A stretch of 34,138 nucleotides of DNA from Thermoanaerobaculum sp. (GTDB lineage: Bacteria; Acidobacteriota; Thermoanaerobaculia; Multivoradales; UBA5704): NCBI GenBank assembly GCA_021154885.1, contig JAJKHS010000110.1, positions 1 to 34,138 on the forward strand, written 5' to 3'. Under the pieces are notes generated by a model. The model saw only the letters and a program-made list of their open reading frames with translations. It was not told the origin of the DNA and made no database searches. A program made the position numbers and the translations under genes. This document shows, piece after piece, positions 7,223-14,900 of this stretch (the stretch's first letter is position 1; each line of letters begins with the position of its first letter).

Positions 7223-7542
7223 CCGTTGCGTCAGAAAAAGAGAAGGCTATGGATCTTATGGGCATGCGGATAATTCGCTTTCGGAAGGAGAGGAGGTGGG
7301 ACCGGTTGGCCCTGGCGCAGTGCCTGGGTGTCTCGAGAGAGCGGCTGGGTCACTGGGAGAGGGGAGAGCACGCGCCGCCGCTGGAGGTTTTGGTGAAGCT
7401 GGTGCAGACGTTTCAGATCTCGCTGGACGAATTGGTGATGGGCGAGTGCTTGACGGATGACGAGACGAGAGAGGCCCGGTGGCACGTCACCGCCCTCAAT
7501 CGGTTGCTGATGGGGGAGCTGGCGTCGAGAGCTGCGGTATGA
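7195..7542 (+). CDS. XRE-family helix-turn-helix regulator
   Basis: A protein of about 115 residues. A Cro/CI-type helix-turn-helix spans about residues 19-82: MRIIRFRKERRWDRLALAQC, then LGVSRERLGHWERGEHAPPL, then EVLVKLVQTFQISLDELVMG. The start is uncertain. ATG 7195 is the first in-frame ATG after the promoter, with 7207 and 7249 as alternatives, and none has an ideal ribosome site. It heads a unit with two unknown genes (59 and 66 bp gaps, each with AAAGGAG), closed by a strong terminator at 8498. It may autoregulate this operon or act on the divergent exported-peptide gene. This is inferred from position. Confidence 0.8.
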   Translation: MAVQMETKLTVASEKEKAMDLMGMRIIRFRKERRWDRLALAQCLGVSRERLGHWERGEHAPPLEVLVKLVQTFQISLDELVMGECLTDDETREARWHVTALNRLLMGELASRAAV

Positions 7543-7558
7543 ACCCGGATTAACGCTT

Positions 7559-7579
7559 CCGGTGTCATGAAGGCACCGG
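7559..7579 (+). repeat. Small hairpin in XRE operon
   Basis: CCGGTG (7559-7564) pairs with CACCGG (7574-7579) in the gap after the XRE gene, ten bases before the next ribosome site. There is no T tract. It could affect mRNA stability or translation of the next gene. Confidence 0.35.
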
Positions 7580-7601
7580 AATTTCTGAAAGGAGAAGTTG
7601 T

Positions 7602-7988
7602 ATGGAGAACACGACGCAGAAGGTGGAGAGTCCGGGGGCGGTGACGCTCTCGGAGGAACGAAGCAGCATTCCCCTGCCTGATCCGGCTCTCAAGCCGGAA
7701 CGGGTACAGAAGGAGCTGAGGGAGGCGGTGGCGGCGGAGCGAGCCCGCCGGGTGGGAGGTTGGGGGTGGAGCGCGCTTCCGGATCTCGGGGGATTCGTGA
7801 GGGTGAAGAGGTTCGGTTCGCCACGGGTGGCGGCGATGTACGCGATGTTCGCGACCGAGCACGCGCAGTTCACGGGTCAGCACGTGTCCGTGAGCATCGA
7901 CAGCCTGGGACAGGTCGCCATCCTGCTCCAGGCTCCGGACCCTGGTCTCACGGAGATGGGTTGTCAGTTCGCACGGGATCTCGGCTAA
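7602..7988 (+). CDS. Hypothetical protein in XRE operon
   Basis: A 128-residue soluble protein with AAAGGAG seven bases before the ATG. The N-terminal third is charged and likely helical (PERVQKELREAVAAERARR). The second half is more globular, with alternating beta/alpha character (VAAMYAMFATEHAQFTGQHV, then SVSIDSLGQVAILLQAPDPG). No signal peptide, membrane segment or known motif is visible. It is cotranscribed, by spacing and promoter/terminator layout, with the XRE regulator and the following unknown gene. Family not recognised. Confidence 0.6.
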   Translation: MENTTQKVESPGAVTLSEERSSIPLPDPALKPERVQKELREAVAAERARRVGGWGWSALPDLGGFVRVKRFGSPRVAAMYAMFATEHAQFTGQHVSVSIDSLGQVAILLQAPDPGLTEMGCQFARDLG

Positions 7989-8054
7989 CGTTAGCCGGGG
8001 ACCAAAACAAACAACGGTTTCACAAACGAAAGAACGAAAGAAAGGAGAACGAAA

Positions 8055-8465
8055 ATGGCTGGCATCAACACGCACGACAGAGTTATTCGCGACTGGGAGG
8101 GTCTCCTCAGCGCGAACAAGGACAAGGCTTCGCTCCTGCCCGCGGCCGAGCCGCTGCGGGCGGACCTGGAGGGGATCCTGGTGGAGGGTAAGCTCCTCAA
8201 GGATCGCCGGGATTCCCTGACGGGCGACAAGCAGCGGACCACGCAGGAGCTGCAGGCGGTGATCGTACGGGGCAAGGAAACCGCGCGGCGCCTGCGGGCC
8301 ATCGTCAAGGGCAGCCTGGGGACGGACAACGAGCAGCTCGTGCAGTTCAACATGGCGCCCCGCCGCAAGCGGGGGCCCCGCAAGACGAAGACGCCCACGG
8401 TCAATCCGCCGTCCGTGACGCCGGTACCCGACACTCCCACTACGCCGCCGAAGACGACCGCGTAG
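8055..8465 (+). CDS. Hypothetical protein with basic, Pro/Thr-rich tail
   Basis: A 136-residue protein with AAAGGAG seven bases before the ATG. Residues 1 to about 100 are predicted helical and highly charged (DLEGILVEGKLLKDRRDSLT, then KQRTTQELQAVIVRGKETAR), suggesting a helical bundle or coiled coil. The tail is basic (PRRKRGPRKTK), then Pro/Thr-rich and probably disordered. A basic tail could bind nucleic acid or a surface. It is the last gene of the XRE operon. Family not recognised. Confidence 0.6.
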   Translation: MAGINTHDRVIRDWEGLLSANKDKASLLPAAEPLRADLEGILVEGKLLKDRRDSLTGDKQRTTQELQAVIVRGKETARRLRAIVKGSLGTDNEQLVQFNMAPRRKRGPRKTKTPTVNPPSVTPVPDTPTTPPKTTA

Positions 8466-8497
8466 ACCTGCTTTTCCCTAATCTTCCCTCACACCCC

Positions 8498-8527
8498 AGG
8501 GCGCCGGGCCACCCCGGCGCCCTTTTT
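8498..8527 (+). terminator. Strong intrinsic terminator
   Basis: Perfect 11-base stem AGGGCGCCGGG / CCCGGCGCCCT (8498-8508 and 8513-8523), four-base loop CCAC, then TTTTT (8523-8527). It closes the XRE operon 33 bases after its last stop codon. Confidence 0.9.
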
Positions 8528-8548
8528 CGCTCCTGATAAGCTGGCTGA

Positions 8549-9139
8549 ATGGCAAGCTCGACGCTCTGGTCGTGGACCCTCGCCGAATTCCGCGATCGCA
8601 CCGCGGCCGGCACTCCGACGCCGGGCGGCGGGTCGGTGGCATCGGTGTGCGCCACTCTCGGCGCCGGGCTGATCGTCATGGGCCTGGAGGTCACGCGCAA
8701 GGGAGCCGAGGCTGAGCTGGTGGCCGTCCTCGACCCGCTGCTGCGCTCCGGCCGCGAGTTGCTCGAGCGTCTCAGCGCGCACGCGGACCGCGATGTCGCG
8801 GCGTTCAACGAGTACTTGCGCGCCCGGTCCCTGTCGCAGGGGAGCGACGACGAGAAGGCCGTCCGGCGCGAGCGGATGCAGCAGGCGCTCGCCGCGGCCA
8901 CCGAGGCGCCGCTGGCGGCCGGGCGCGACATCGCCGCGGCCCTCGACCTCGCCCGCCAGGTGATGGCGATCTGCAAGTCGCCGGTCCTCGGCGACGCCGC
9001 GGCGGGGATCGACCTCCTGTCCGGAAGCCTCAAGGCCGTCCTGCGCAGCGTCGATGCCAACCTGCCCGGGATCGAGGACCTCGCATTGCGGGCGCGCCTT
9101 GAGGAGGAGCGGGCGGCGCTGGGCGCGATTTCAAGTTGA
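8549..9139 (+). CDS. Cyclodeaminase/cyclohydrolase family protein (FTCD C-terminal-like)
   Basis: A 196-residue, all-helical protein. The N-terminus carries the family pattern LAEFRDRTAAGTPTPGGGSV, found in the formiminotetrahydrofolate cyclodeaminase domain and in bacterial methenyl-THF cyclohydrolases of this fold. The Gly-rich loop after the first helix is the most conserved part. Family members act on folate-bound one-carbon groups; the exact reaction here cannot be assigned. No strong ribosome site precedes the ATG. The gene converges with the DinB-like gene, with only 9 bp between the stops. Confidence 0.8.
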   Translation: MASSTLWSWTLAEFRDRTAAGTPTPGGGSVASVCATLGAGLIVMGLEVTRKGAEAELVAVLDPLLRSGRELLERLSAHADRDVAAFNEYLRARSLSQGSDDEKAVRRERMQQALAAATEAPLAAGRDIAAALDLARQVMAICKSPVLGDAAAGIDLLSGSLKAVLRSVDANLPGIEDLALRARLEEERAALGAISS

Positions 9140-9148
9140 CGCTGCCCT

Positions 9149-9664
9149 TCAGGCCTGGGCGAGGCGGGCCAGCTCGGTCATGCGGGCGAGGTGGTGATCG
9201 TCGTGCTCGGCGATGAAGAGGGCCATGTCGATCACCCGCATGGGCTGTTGCAGGCGCGGGTGGAGGGCGGTCAGGGAGATGAGGCCGGGATCCCAGGCGT
9301 CGAGGCGGGCGACGAAGCTCTCGCGCTCGCGGCGGAGGGCGCGCAGCAGATCGGCGATGGGCCGCCGGTTGTAGTCCGCCTCGTGGGTCCTGCGATTGGT
9401 GATGTCGGCGGCGCGCAGCACGGAAGCGCCGGCCAGGAAGTCGTCCAGCCGGCCGGCGTGCAGCTCGTCGAGATCCAGGAGATGGCCGATGTGCTCCTGG
9501 ATCGACCACGCCTCGCCGTCGCGCCGGGTGAGGACCTCGGGGGAGAGCGACCGGACCTTGTCCTCGACGCGGGCCGGCAGGCCCCGGAGACGCTCGACCA
9601 CGACGGGAAAGAGCTCCTCCGGGAGATCGAAGGTGAAGCGGCGATCGGTCCAGCGGAGGGGCAT
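9149..9664 (-). CDS. DinB/YfiT-like metal-dependent protein
   Basis: A 171-residue four-helix protein of the DinB-like superfamily. Likely metal ligands are in SIQEHIGHLLDLDELHAG (H58, H61) and in AEHDDHHLARM near the C-terminus. Full-length for the family. Some family members are thiol-dependent S-transferases and others have unknown function; the substrate here is not evident. The ATG has only a distant GAGG upstream. Its upstream region contains a large palindromic repeat shared with the divergent secreted-protein gene. Confidence 0.8.
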   Translation of the reverse strand: MPLRWTDRRFTFDLPEELFPVVVERLRGLPARVEDKVRSLSPEVLTRRDGEAWSIQEHIGHLLDLDELHAGRLDDFLAGASVLRAADITNRRTHEADYNRRPIADLLRALRRERESFVARLDAWDPGLISLTALHPRLQQPMRVIDMALFIAEHDDHHLARMTELARLAQA

Positions 9665-9677
9665 GGGGGGATTGTAA

Positions 9678-9812
9678 CCTCACCCCTGTCCCCTCTCCCA
9701 CCGCACTCCCCCCCGACCGGGAGAGGGGGACCCGGTTGGAGCGCTCTTACTGTTCTCCCTCTTCTCCCGGTTGGGGGGAGTGCGGTGGGAGAAGAGGGCC
9801 GGGGTGATGAGG
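9678..9812. repeat. Palindromic intergenic element, copy 1
   Basis: Left arm 9678-9730 and right arm 9757-9812 are imperfect inverted repeats. Their first 19 core bases are identical (CTCCCACCGCACTCCCCCC at 9695), followed by ACCGGGAGA in both. The outer arms read CCTCA..ACCCC....CCCTCT. The layout and several blocks match the element at 15641-15797, so this is a dispersed family. It lies between divergent genes, so it is not simply a terminator. Confidence 0.75.
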
Positions 9813-9845
9813 GGCCGGGAGGGGAAGACAGGGGCGGGCGATGAA

Positions 9846-9874
9846 GGCACATCTTATGCAAAGACGTCTATATT
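9846..9874 (+). promoter_or_regulatory. Candidate promoter of secreted Ig-like protein gene
   Basis: TATATT (9869-9874, 5 of 6 to the -10 consensus) is preceded 17 bases upstream by a poor -35 (GGCACA). A start site near 9881 would give a leader of about 78 bases. It is weak without the -35. Confidence 0.3.
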
Positions 9875-9958
9875 GCTGCCGCCGCTGTGAAGTCGGGCGG
9901 GGAGCCTGGCGCCGGCAGCAGGGTTCTTTGCGGCTCGTCGCCCGAATCGGAGGTCTTC

Positions 9959-11011
9959 ATGCGCAGGTACACCACGGTCATCCTCCCGGTCCTCGTCCTT
10001 GCTTTCTGCCTGCTGGCGCCGGCTACGGCGTGGGCGAGCTGCGTCAGCGGCGTCTGCGTCACGGTGACATCGCCGAGCGCGGGCTCGACGGTGCCCTCGC
10101 CCGTCCGCTTCACGGCGAGCGCTGTCAGCGCCTCGGGCCATCCCATCACCGGCTTCGTGGTCTATGCGGACAATACCAACGTCTACCGCAACTACATCGG
10201 CTCGCTGGACGCCTGGGTCGTCCTGCCGTTCGGCAATCACAGCATCTACATCCGCGCCTGGGATTCGACGGGCGCCTACGGCACCTCGCTGACTTTCACC
10301 ATCACCGCCTCGGGGACCGTGATTCCGACGCCGCTCGCCGGCAACGTGGTCTTCGACAACCTCGACGATGCGACAGGTTGGGGGAGCTGCGGCGACACCG
10401 GCTGCGCGGGCGGCGGCGCCAACGCCACTTCCTGGCCGCTGACTCAGAACGTCGCCTCACCCTCTCACGACGGGGCCAGCGCGCACATCCAGATCACCGG
10501 TCCGGCCTACGCCGACGCGCTGTGGTGGAAGAAGGTCGGCGCCTACAACGACAAGGAGAACTTCCTGTGGGAGTGGTGGTTCTATCTCCCCGCCTCGTCC
10601 ACCACGGCGCAGAACCTCGAGTTCGACGCCTTCCAGTTCGCGCCGGTGAACGGCACGATGACGAAGTTCATGTTCGGCACCGAGTGCAACTACAACCTCG
10701 GCGTCTGGGACGGTTGGAACGAGCAGACGGGGCATTGGGTGCACACCAGCTTCTCCTGCCCGAAGTTCTCGACCAGCACCTGGCACCACGCCATCCTCTT
10801 CGTCCAGAAGGTGGGCGACAACCGTGATCAGATCCGCTACGGCAACCTCACCATCGACGGCGTGACGACGCAGTGGAACCTGACGGAGCCCACCGGTCCC
10901 ACCCCCGCCGGCTGGAGCGCCACCGTGGGCGTCCAGTACCAGCTCGACATCGGCCCCAACGGCACGTCGCTGGAGGAGTGGTTCGACGGGGTGAAGTTGA
11001 CGATCTGGTGA
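9959..11011 (+). CDS. Secreted Ig-like domain protein with C-terminal lectin-like region
   Basis: A 350-residue exported protein. I use the ATG at 9959, with GGAGG five bases upstream and a signal peptide starting at once (MRRYTTVILPVLVLAFCLLA, cleavage near AWA-S). Residues about 28-120 look like a bacterial Ig-like domain (VTVTSPSAGSTVPSPVRFTA, then IRAWDSTGAYGTSLTFTIT). Residues about 130-350 are beta-rich and aromatic (NFLWEWWFYLP, STWHHAILFVQKVGDNRD, EWFDGVKLTIW). They resemble a concanavalin A-like jelly roll as in carbohydrate-binding or lyase-like secreted proteins. No catalytic residues can be assigned. Likely extracellular, perhaps carbohydrate-binding. Confidence 0.65.
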   Translation: MRRYTTVILPVLVLAFCLLAPATAWASCVSGVCVTVTSPSAGSTVPSPVRFTASAVSASGHPITGFVVYADNTNVYRNYIGSLDAWVVLPFGNHSIYIRAWDSTGAYGTSLTFTITASGTVIPTPLAGNVVFDNLDDATGWGSCGDTGCAGGGANATSWPLTQNVASPSHDGASAHIQITGPAYADALWWKKVGAYNDKENFLWEWWFYLPASSTTAQNLEFDAFQFAPVNGTMTKFMFGTECNYNLGVWDGWNEQTGHWVHTSFSCPKFSTSTWHHAILFVQKVGDNRDQIRYGNLTIDGVTTQWNLTEPTGPTPAGWSATVGVQYQLDIGPNGTSLEEWFDGVKLTIW

Positions 11012-11037
11012 GCTGATCGCATCGGCTTCGATTCAGG

Positions 11038-11056
11038 GGCGGGGCTGGTCCCCGCC
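11038..11056 (+). terminator. Hairpin after secreted protein gene
   Basis: GGCGGGG / CCCCGCC, a seven-base perfect stem with a five-base loop, 26 bases after the stop codon. It is followed by TTCGTTCTC, a weak T-rich tail. Confidence 0.55.
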
Positions 11057-11070
11057 TTCGTTCTCAAAGC

Positions 11071-11079
11071 TGGTAGAAT
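11071..11079 (+). promoter_or_regulatory. Extended -10 promoter of DoxX-like gene
   Basis: TGG followed by TAGAAT fits the extended -10 form (TGn-TATAAT, 5 of 6), which does not need a -35. The predicted start site near 11086 lies 32 bases before the ATG. Confidence 0.5.
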
Positions 11080-11117
11080 GAGCATGCAGTTTGATCGGAT
11101 GGTCGGAGGAATTCGCA

Positions 11118-11522
11118 ATGGAATTGGGCGCGCAAACTGTTCCTGTCTCGAAGAAGATGCTCTGGACCGGGCGAATCACGAGCGCCCTGCCGGCACTGTT
11201 CCTGCTCTTTGACGCTGTCGCGAAATTGGTAAAACCGGCGCCTGTCGTGGAGGCGACTGTCCGGCTGGGATATCCCGAGAGCGTTATTCTCGGCCTTGGG
11301 ATCGTCCTGCTCGCCAGTACGGTCCTCTATTTGATTCCGCGTACCGCCGTTCTTGGCGCGATCTTGCTGACTGGCTATCTTGGCGGCGCAGTCGCCACCC
11401 ACGTGCGCGTCGGTGCCGGCCTGTTTTCAGTGCTGTTCCCGGTCTTTTTCGGCGTGCTGGTCTGGGGCGGGCTCTTCTTGCGCGATGACCGGCTGCGCGC
11501 GCTTATTCCTCTGCGAAGTTAG
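11118..11522 (+). CDS. DoxX-like integral membrane protein
   Basis: A 134-residue protein with four predicted membrane segments: around ITSALPALFLLFDAVAKLV, ILGLGIVLLASTVLYLI, AVLGAILLTGYLGGAVATHV and LFSVLFPVFFGVLVWGGLFL. The VKPAPVVEATVRLGYPE segment after the first helix and the TGYLGGAVATHVR motif in the third are typical of the DoxX-like family. The role of these proteins is mostly unknown. The ATG at 11118 is chosen because GGAGGA lies seven bases upstream; an upstream TTG would add nine residues without a ribosome site. Confidence 0.8.
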   Translation: MELGAQTVPVSKKMLWTGRITSALPALFLLFDAVAKLVKPAPVVEATVRLGYPESVILGLGIVLLASTVLYLIPRTAVLGAILLTGYLGGAVATHVRVGAGLFSVLFPVFFGVLVWGGLFLRDDRLRALIPLRS

Positions 11523-11588
11523 CCTGTGCCTGCGGGCAGGCTCGCAGCGACGCCATCGGTTTAAACGATCAAAACGAAAGGAGATTTG

Positions 11589-11837
11589 ATGAGATCCATC
11601 TTCAGAGTTCTGGGACTGACCTTCGCCTTGGCGCTGGCCACCCTTTCCTACGCCAGCGGGTCCCCGTCCCCCTACGGAGGATGTTACGTGTCCTGCCCTG
11701 ACGATCAGGTTTACCATATCTACACTACCTACGGGTGCTGCGGCCCGATTTCAACCTATGACTTCACATGCCCCGGAGGCGGCGTAGCTTACGGCTACGC
11801 CTATGACGGCTCGGGGGGCCCGGAATTTTGCACGTGA
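11589..11837 (+). CDS. Small Cys-rich exported protein
   Basis: An 82-residue protein with a signal peptide of about 22 residues (MRSIFRVLGLTFALALATLS). The mature part of about 58 residues is rich in Gly, Tyr and Cys, with six Cys (GGC, VSC, GCC, FTC, FC), enough for three disulfides. AAAGGAG lies 6-7 bases before the ATG. No family recognised; it could be a small disulfide-stabilised secreted protein or a bacteriocin-like peptide. It sits alone between the DoxX-like gene and a palindrome. Confidence 0.6.
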   Translation: MRSIFRVLGLTFALALATLSYASGSPSPYGGCYVSCPDDQVYHIYTTYGCCGPISTYDFTCPGGGVAYGYAYDGSGGPEFCT

Positions 11838-11856
11838 TTTGAGGGAGGAAAAGATT

Positions 11857-11969
11857 AGTTAGTAGGCCGGCGGGACGCCGGCGGTCCCAGGGGGCCCGTG
11901 GTCACGCCTATCGTGAAAAGTGCGTGGCTTTTTTCCTGGGACCGCCGGCGTCCCGCCGGCCTGCTAACT
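11857..11969. repeat. Near-perfect 35-bp inverted repeat between convergent genes
   Basis: Arms 11857-11891 and 11935-11969 pair over 35 bases with a single mismatch. Each arm itself contains the smaller palindrome GCCGGCGGGACGCCGGC. The 43-base spacer is unrelated sequence with a T6 run. It lies between the Cys-rich peptide gene and the end of smc, where it could act as a terminator in both directions. The near identity of the arms also fits a recently inserted miniature palindromic element. Confidence 0.8.
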
Positions 11970-11978
11970 TTGCTTTCT

Positions 11979-14900
11979 CTACGCCGTCCGCCGTTGCTCC
12001 GGCTGCACCTCTTCGAGCTCGACCGACACCAGTTTCGACACGCCCTTCTCTTCCATGGTGACGCCGTAAAGGCGGGAGGCGACTTCCATGGTGAGCTTGT
12101 TGTGGGTGATGACGATGAACTGGGTTCCTCCCGCCATCTCGGAGAGCAGGTCGACGAAGCGGGTGGTGTTGACGTCGTCGAGCGGCGCATCCACCTCGTC
12201 GAGGATGCAGAGGGGCGAGGGCTTGGTGCGGAAGAGGGCGAAGAGCAGGGCGATGGCGGTGAGCGCCTTCTCGCCGCCCGACATCAGCATCAGGTTCTGG
12301 AGGCGCTTGCCGGGCGGACGGGCGAGGATCTCGATGCCGCTCTCCAGGACGTCCTCCTCGTCCAGCAGGCGCATCTCGGCCTCGCCGCCACGGAAGAGGC
12401 GGGCGAAGATCTCGCCGAAGTTCTTGTTGACCTCCTGGAAGGTGGCGTTGAAGCGCTCGCCCGAGGCCTCGTTGATCTCGCGGATGGTGCGCTTCAGGCT
12501 CTCGACCGATGCGGCCACGTCGGCGCGCTGGGTGGTGAGGAACTCGTAGCGCTGCTCCTGCTCGTCGTGCTCCTGGACGGCGAGGATGTTCACCGGTCCC
12601 AGGCGCTCCAGGGCGGCCTTGGTGCGGGCCAGCTCGCCCTCCAGCTCGGCGAGGTCGGCGCGCGGCTCGCCGGGGACCTCGGGCAGTGGAGCCTGGAAGT
12701 CGTCGCGGAAGGTGAGGGCGAGGTGCTCGGCGTCCTGCTTCAGGCTCGCCTGCTGGACGCGCAGCTCCTCGATCTCGCCGCGCACGGCGTCGCGCCGCTC
12801 GCGGTGGCCGGCGATGTTCTCTTCCAGCAGCCGGATCTCCTGGCGGTGCAGGTCGAGACGCTCCTGCTCTTCGAGCACGCCCTCCTCGGCCGCGGCCTTG
12901 TGCTCCAGGGCGGCCTGCAATTCGTCCTGGGCCCGCGCCAGGGCGCTCTCCAGGTCGCCGCGCCGGCCAATGAGCTTCTCGGCCTCTTGGCGCCAGGCGG
13001 CGATCTGGGCGCGCGCGCTCTCGACCTCGGCGCGCAGGCGGCTCATCTCGCGGTCGTGGGATTCGAGGCGCTCGTCGAGCAGCTCCAGCCGGCCGCGGCG
13101 GCCGGCGCTGGCGGTGCGCAGCCCTTCGCGGTGGGCCTTGGCGGCTTCCAGCTCTCCTTGAGCGCGGTCGACATCCTCTTGCAGGCCCAGGCTGCGGGCT
13201 TCGGCGGCGGCGAGCTCTTCCGCGACGAGGCGGCGCTTCTCGGCCACGCGTTCGATCTCGCGGGCGATCTCCTGCTGCTCGGTGGTGAGCGTTTCGCCCT
13301 CGGTCGCGAGGCGGCGGTGGCGGGCGGCGGCGTCCTCCATGCGGGCCTTGCCCACGGCCAGCTCCTGGCGGAGCTGGGCCACCTCGCCCTGAAGCCGGTT
13401 GGACTCGCGGGCCAGCGCGGCGCGCTCGGCCACCAAGCGGTCGAGGAGGGCAGAGGCGTCGCGGAGCTGGTTTTCGAGGTCGGGGACCTGCCGGCCCAGG
13501 GCCGCCAGCTCGCTCTCCCGCTCCAGCACGCCGGGGGTCGCCACCTCGCCTTCGATGTGGAAGGTGCCGGCCTCCACCCAGACGCCGTCGCGGGAGAGGA
13601 AGGCGAGGCCGGGATGGAGCCGGGCCAGCCGCTCGGCGTCGGCGTCGCCGCGCACCAGGAAGGCGGGGGGAAGGGCGGTGGCGAGGTCTTCGGAGAGGCC
13701 GAGGGCCTCGCCCAGGGAGAGGACCACCGCGGGATCGTCCACCACCGGCCAGGTTTCCGGGGTGGTGGACTGGCGCTCGACGAGCACGGCGGCGGAGCGG
13801 CCGGCGAGGGTCCTGGCGAGGTCGCGGGCGCTCTCGCCGGGGTCGAGCACCACGGCGTCGGCGAGGCTCCCGAGGTAAACGTCCAGAGCCCGCTCCCAGC
13901 CTTCGACGGCCTTGGCCTGGCTCGCCAGGTAGACGGGGGAGTCGAGGCCGGTGGCGGCCAGCGCCTTGGCCAGGGCGGCCCGGCGCTGGGCATGGGCGCG
14001 GGAGAGCTCGGCGAGGATGCGCTGGCGCTGGCGGGCGCCCGTGAGCTGATCTTCCAGGGCGCGCTTCTTCTCCGAGGCCTCGGCCTCGCGGCGCATCGTC
14101 TGCTCCAGGGTGGCGGCGACCTTCTCCTGCTCGTCGCTCTTGGCGTCCAGGGCGGCCTCGGTGCCGGCCACCTTGCTGCGCGACATCTCCAGGACCTCGG
14201 CCGCCTGCTTCACCTCGACGGCGTGCTCGGCGATCTCCTGGTCGATGCGGTGGCGGCGGAAGTTCCCCCGCTCCTGCTCGATCTGGGCCTGCTGGAGACG
14301 GTTGCGGGCGGCGTCGATGCCGGCGGCGGCAGCGGCTGTCTGGGCGCGGAAGCCCTCCACCCGCGCCGCCACCTGCTTCAGGTCGCGCTCGGCGGCGGCG
14401 ATCTGGCGCTCGTCCTCGTCCACGGCGGCGGCGGCCTGCCCGCGCTCGGCGGCGAGCTCCCGGCGTTTCTCCTCCAGGCCGTCCAGGGCCTCGGCGTGGG
14501 CCGCGACCTCCGCCTCCCGCCGCTCGGCCAGGGCGCGGTCCTGCGCCGCCCGCTCGCCGATCTCCTGCACCGTCTGGCGATTGGCCTTGAGGAACTCCTG
14601 GCGTCCCTCGATCACGGTCGCCAGCTCCGAGACCTGGCTGTGCCGCGCGGCCATGCGGCGGGCCAAGTCGTCCAGCCGCTCGCGGCCAGCGGCGAGCGAC
14701 GCCTCGTCGCGGTGCAGGTCGGCGGTCAGCGCCGCTTCGCGGGAAGTGGCGTCTTCGAGCGACGAGCGGAGGTGGGCCAGGCGCGCGGCGAGGGCGGCCC
14801 AGCGGCCGAGGAGCACCAGCTCCAGCAGCTCGCGATACTCCTTCTCTTTCTCCTGGTAGCGACGGGCGGCGCTCGCCTGGCGCTTGAGTGAGCGCAGGGC

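Noticed and set aside
9887-9958. Longer start for the secreted Ig-like protein
   Set aside because: It would bury the signal peptide 24 residues inside the protein; the ATG at 9959 has GGAGG at good spacing.
11898-14891. A 997-codon frame antisense to smc
   Set aside because: Repetitive Leu/Gly/Ala/Glu product opposite a full SMC protein with Walker A, signature and Walker B.
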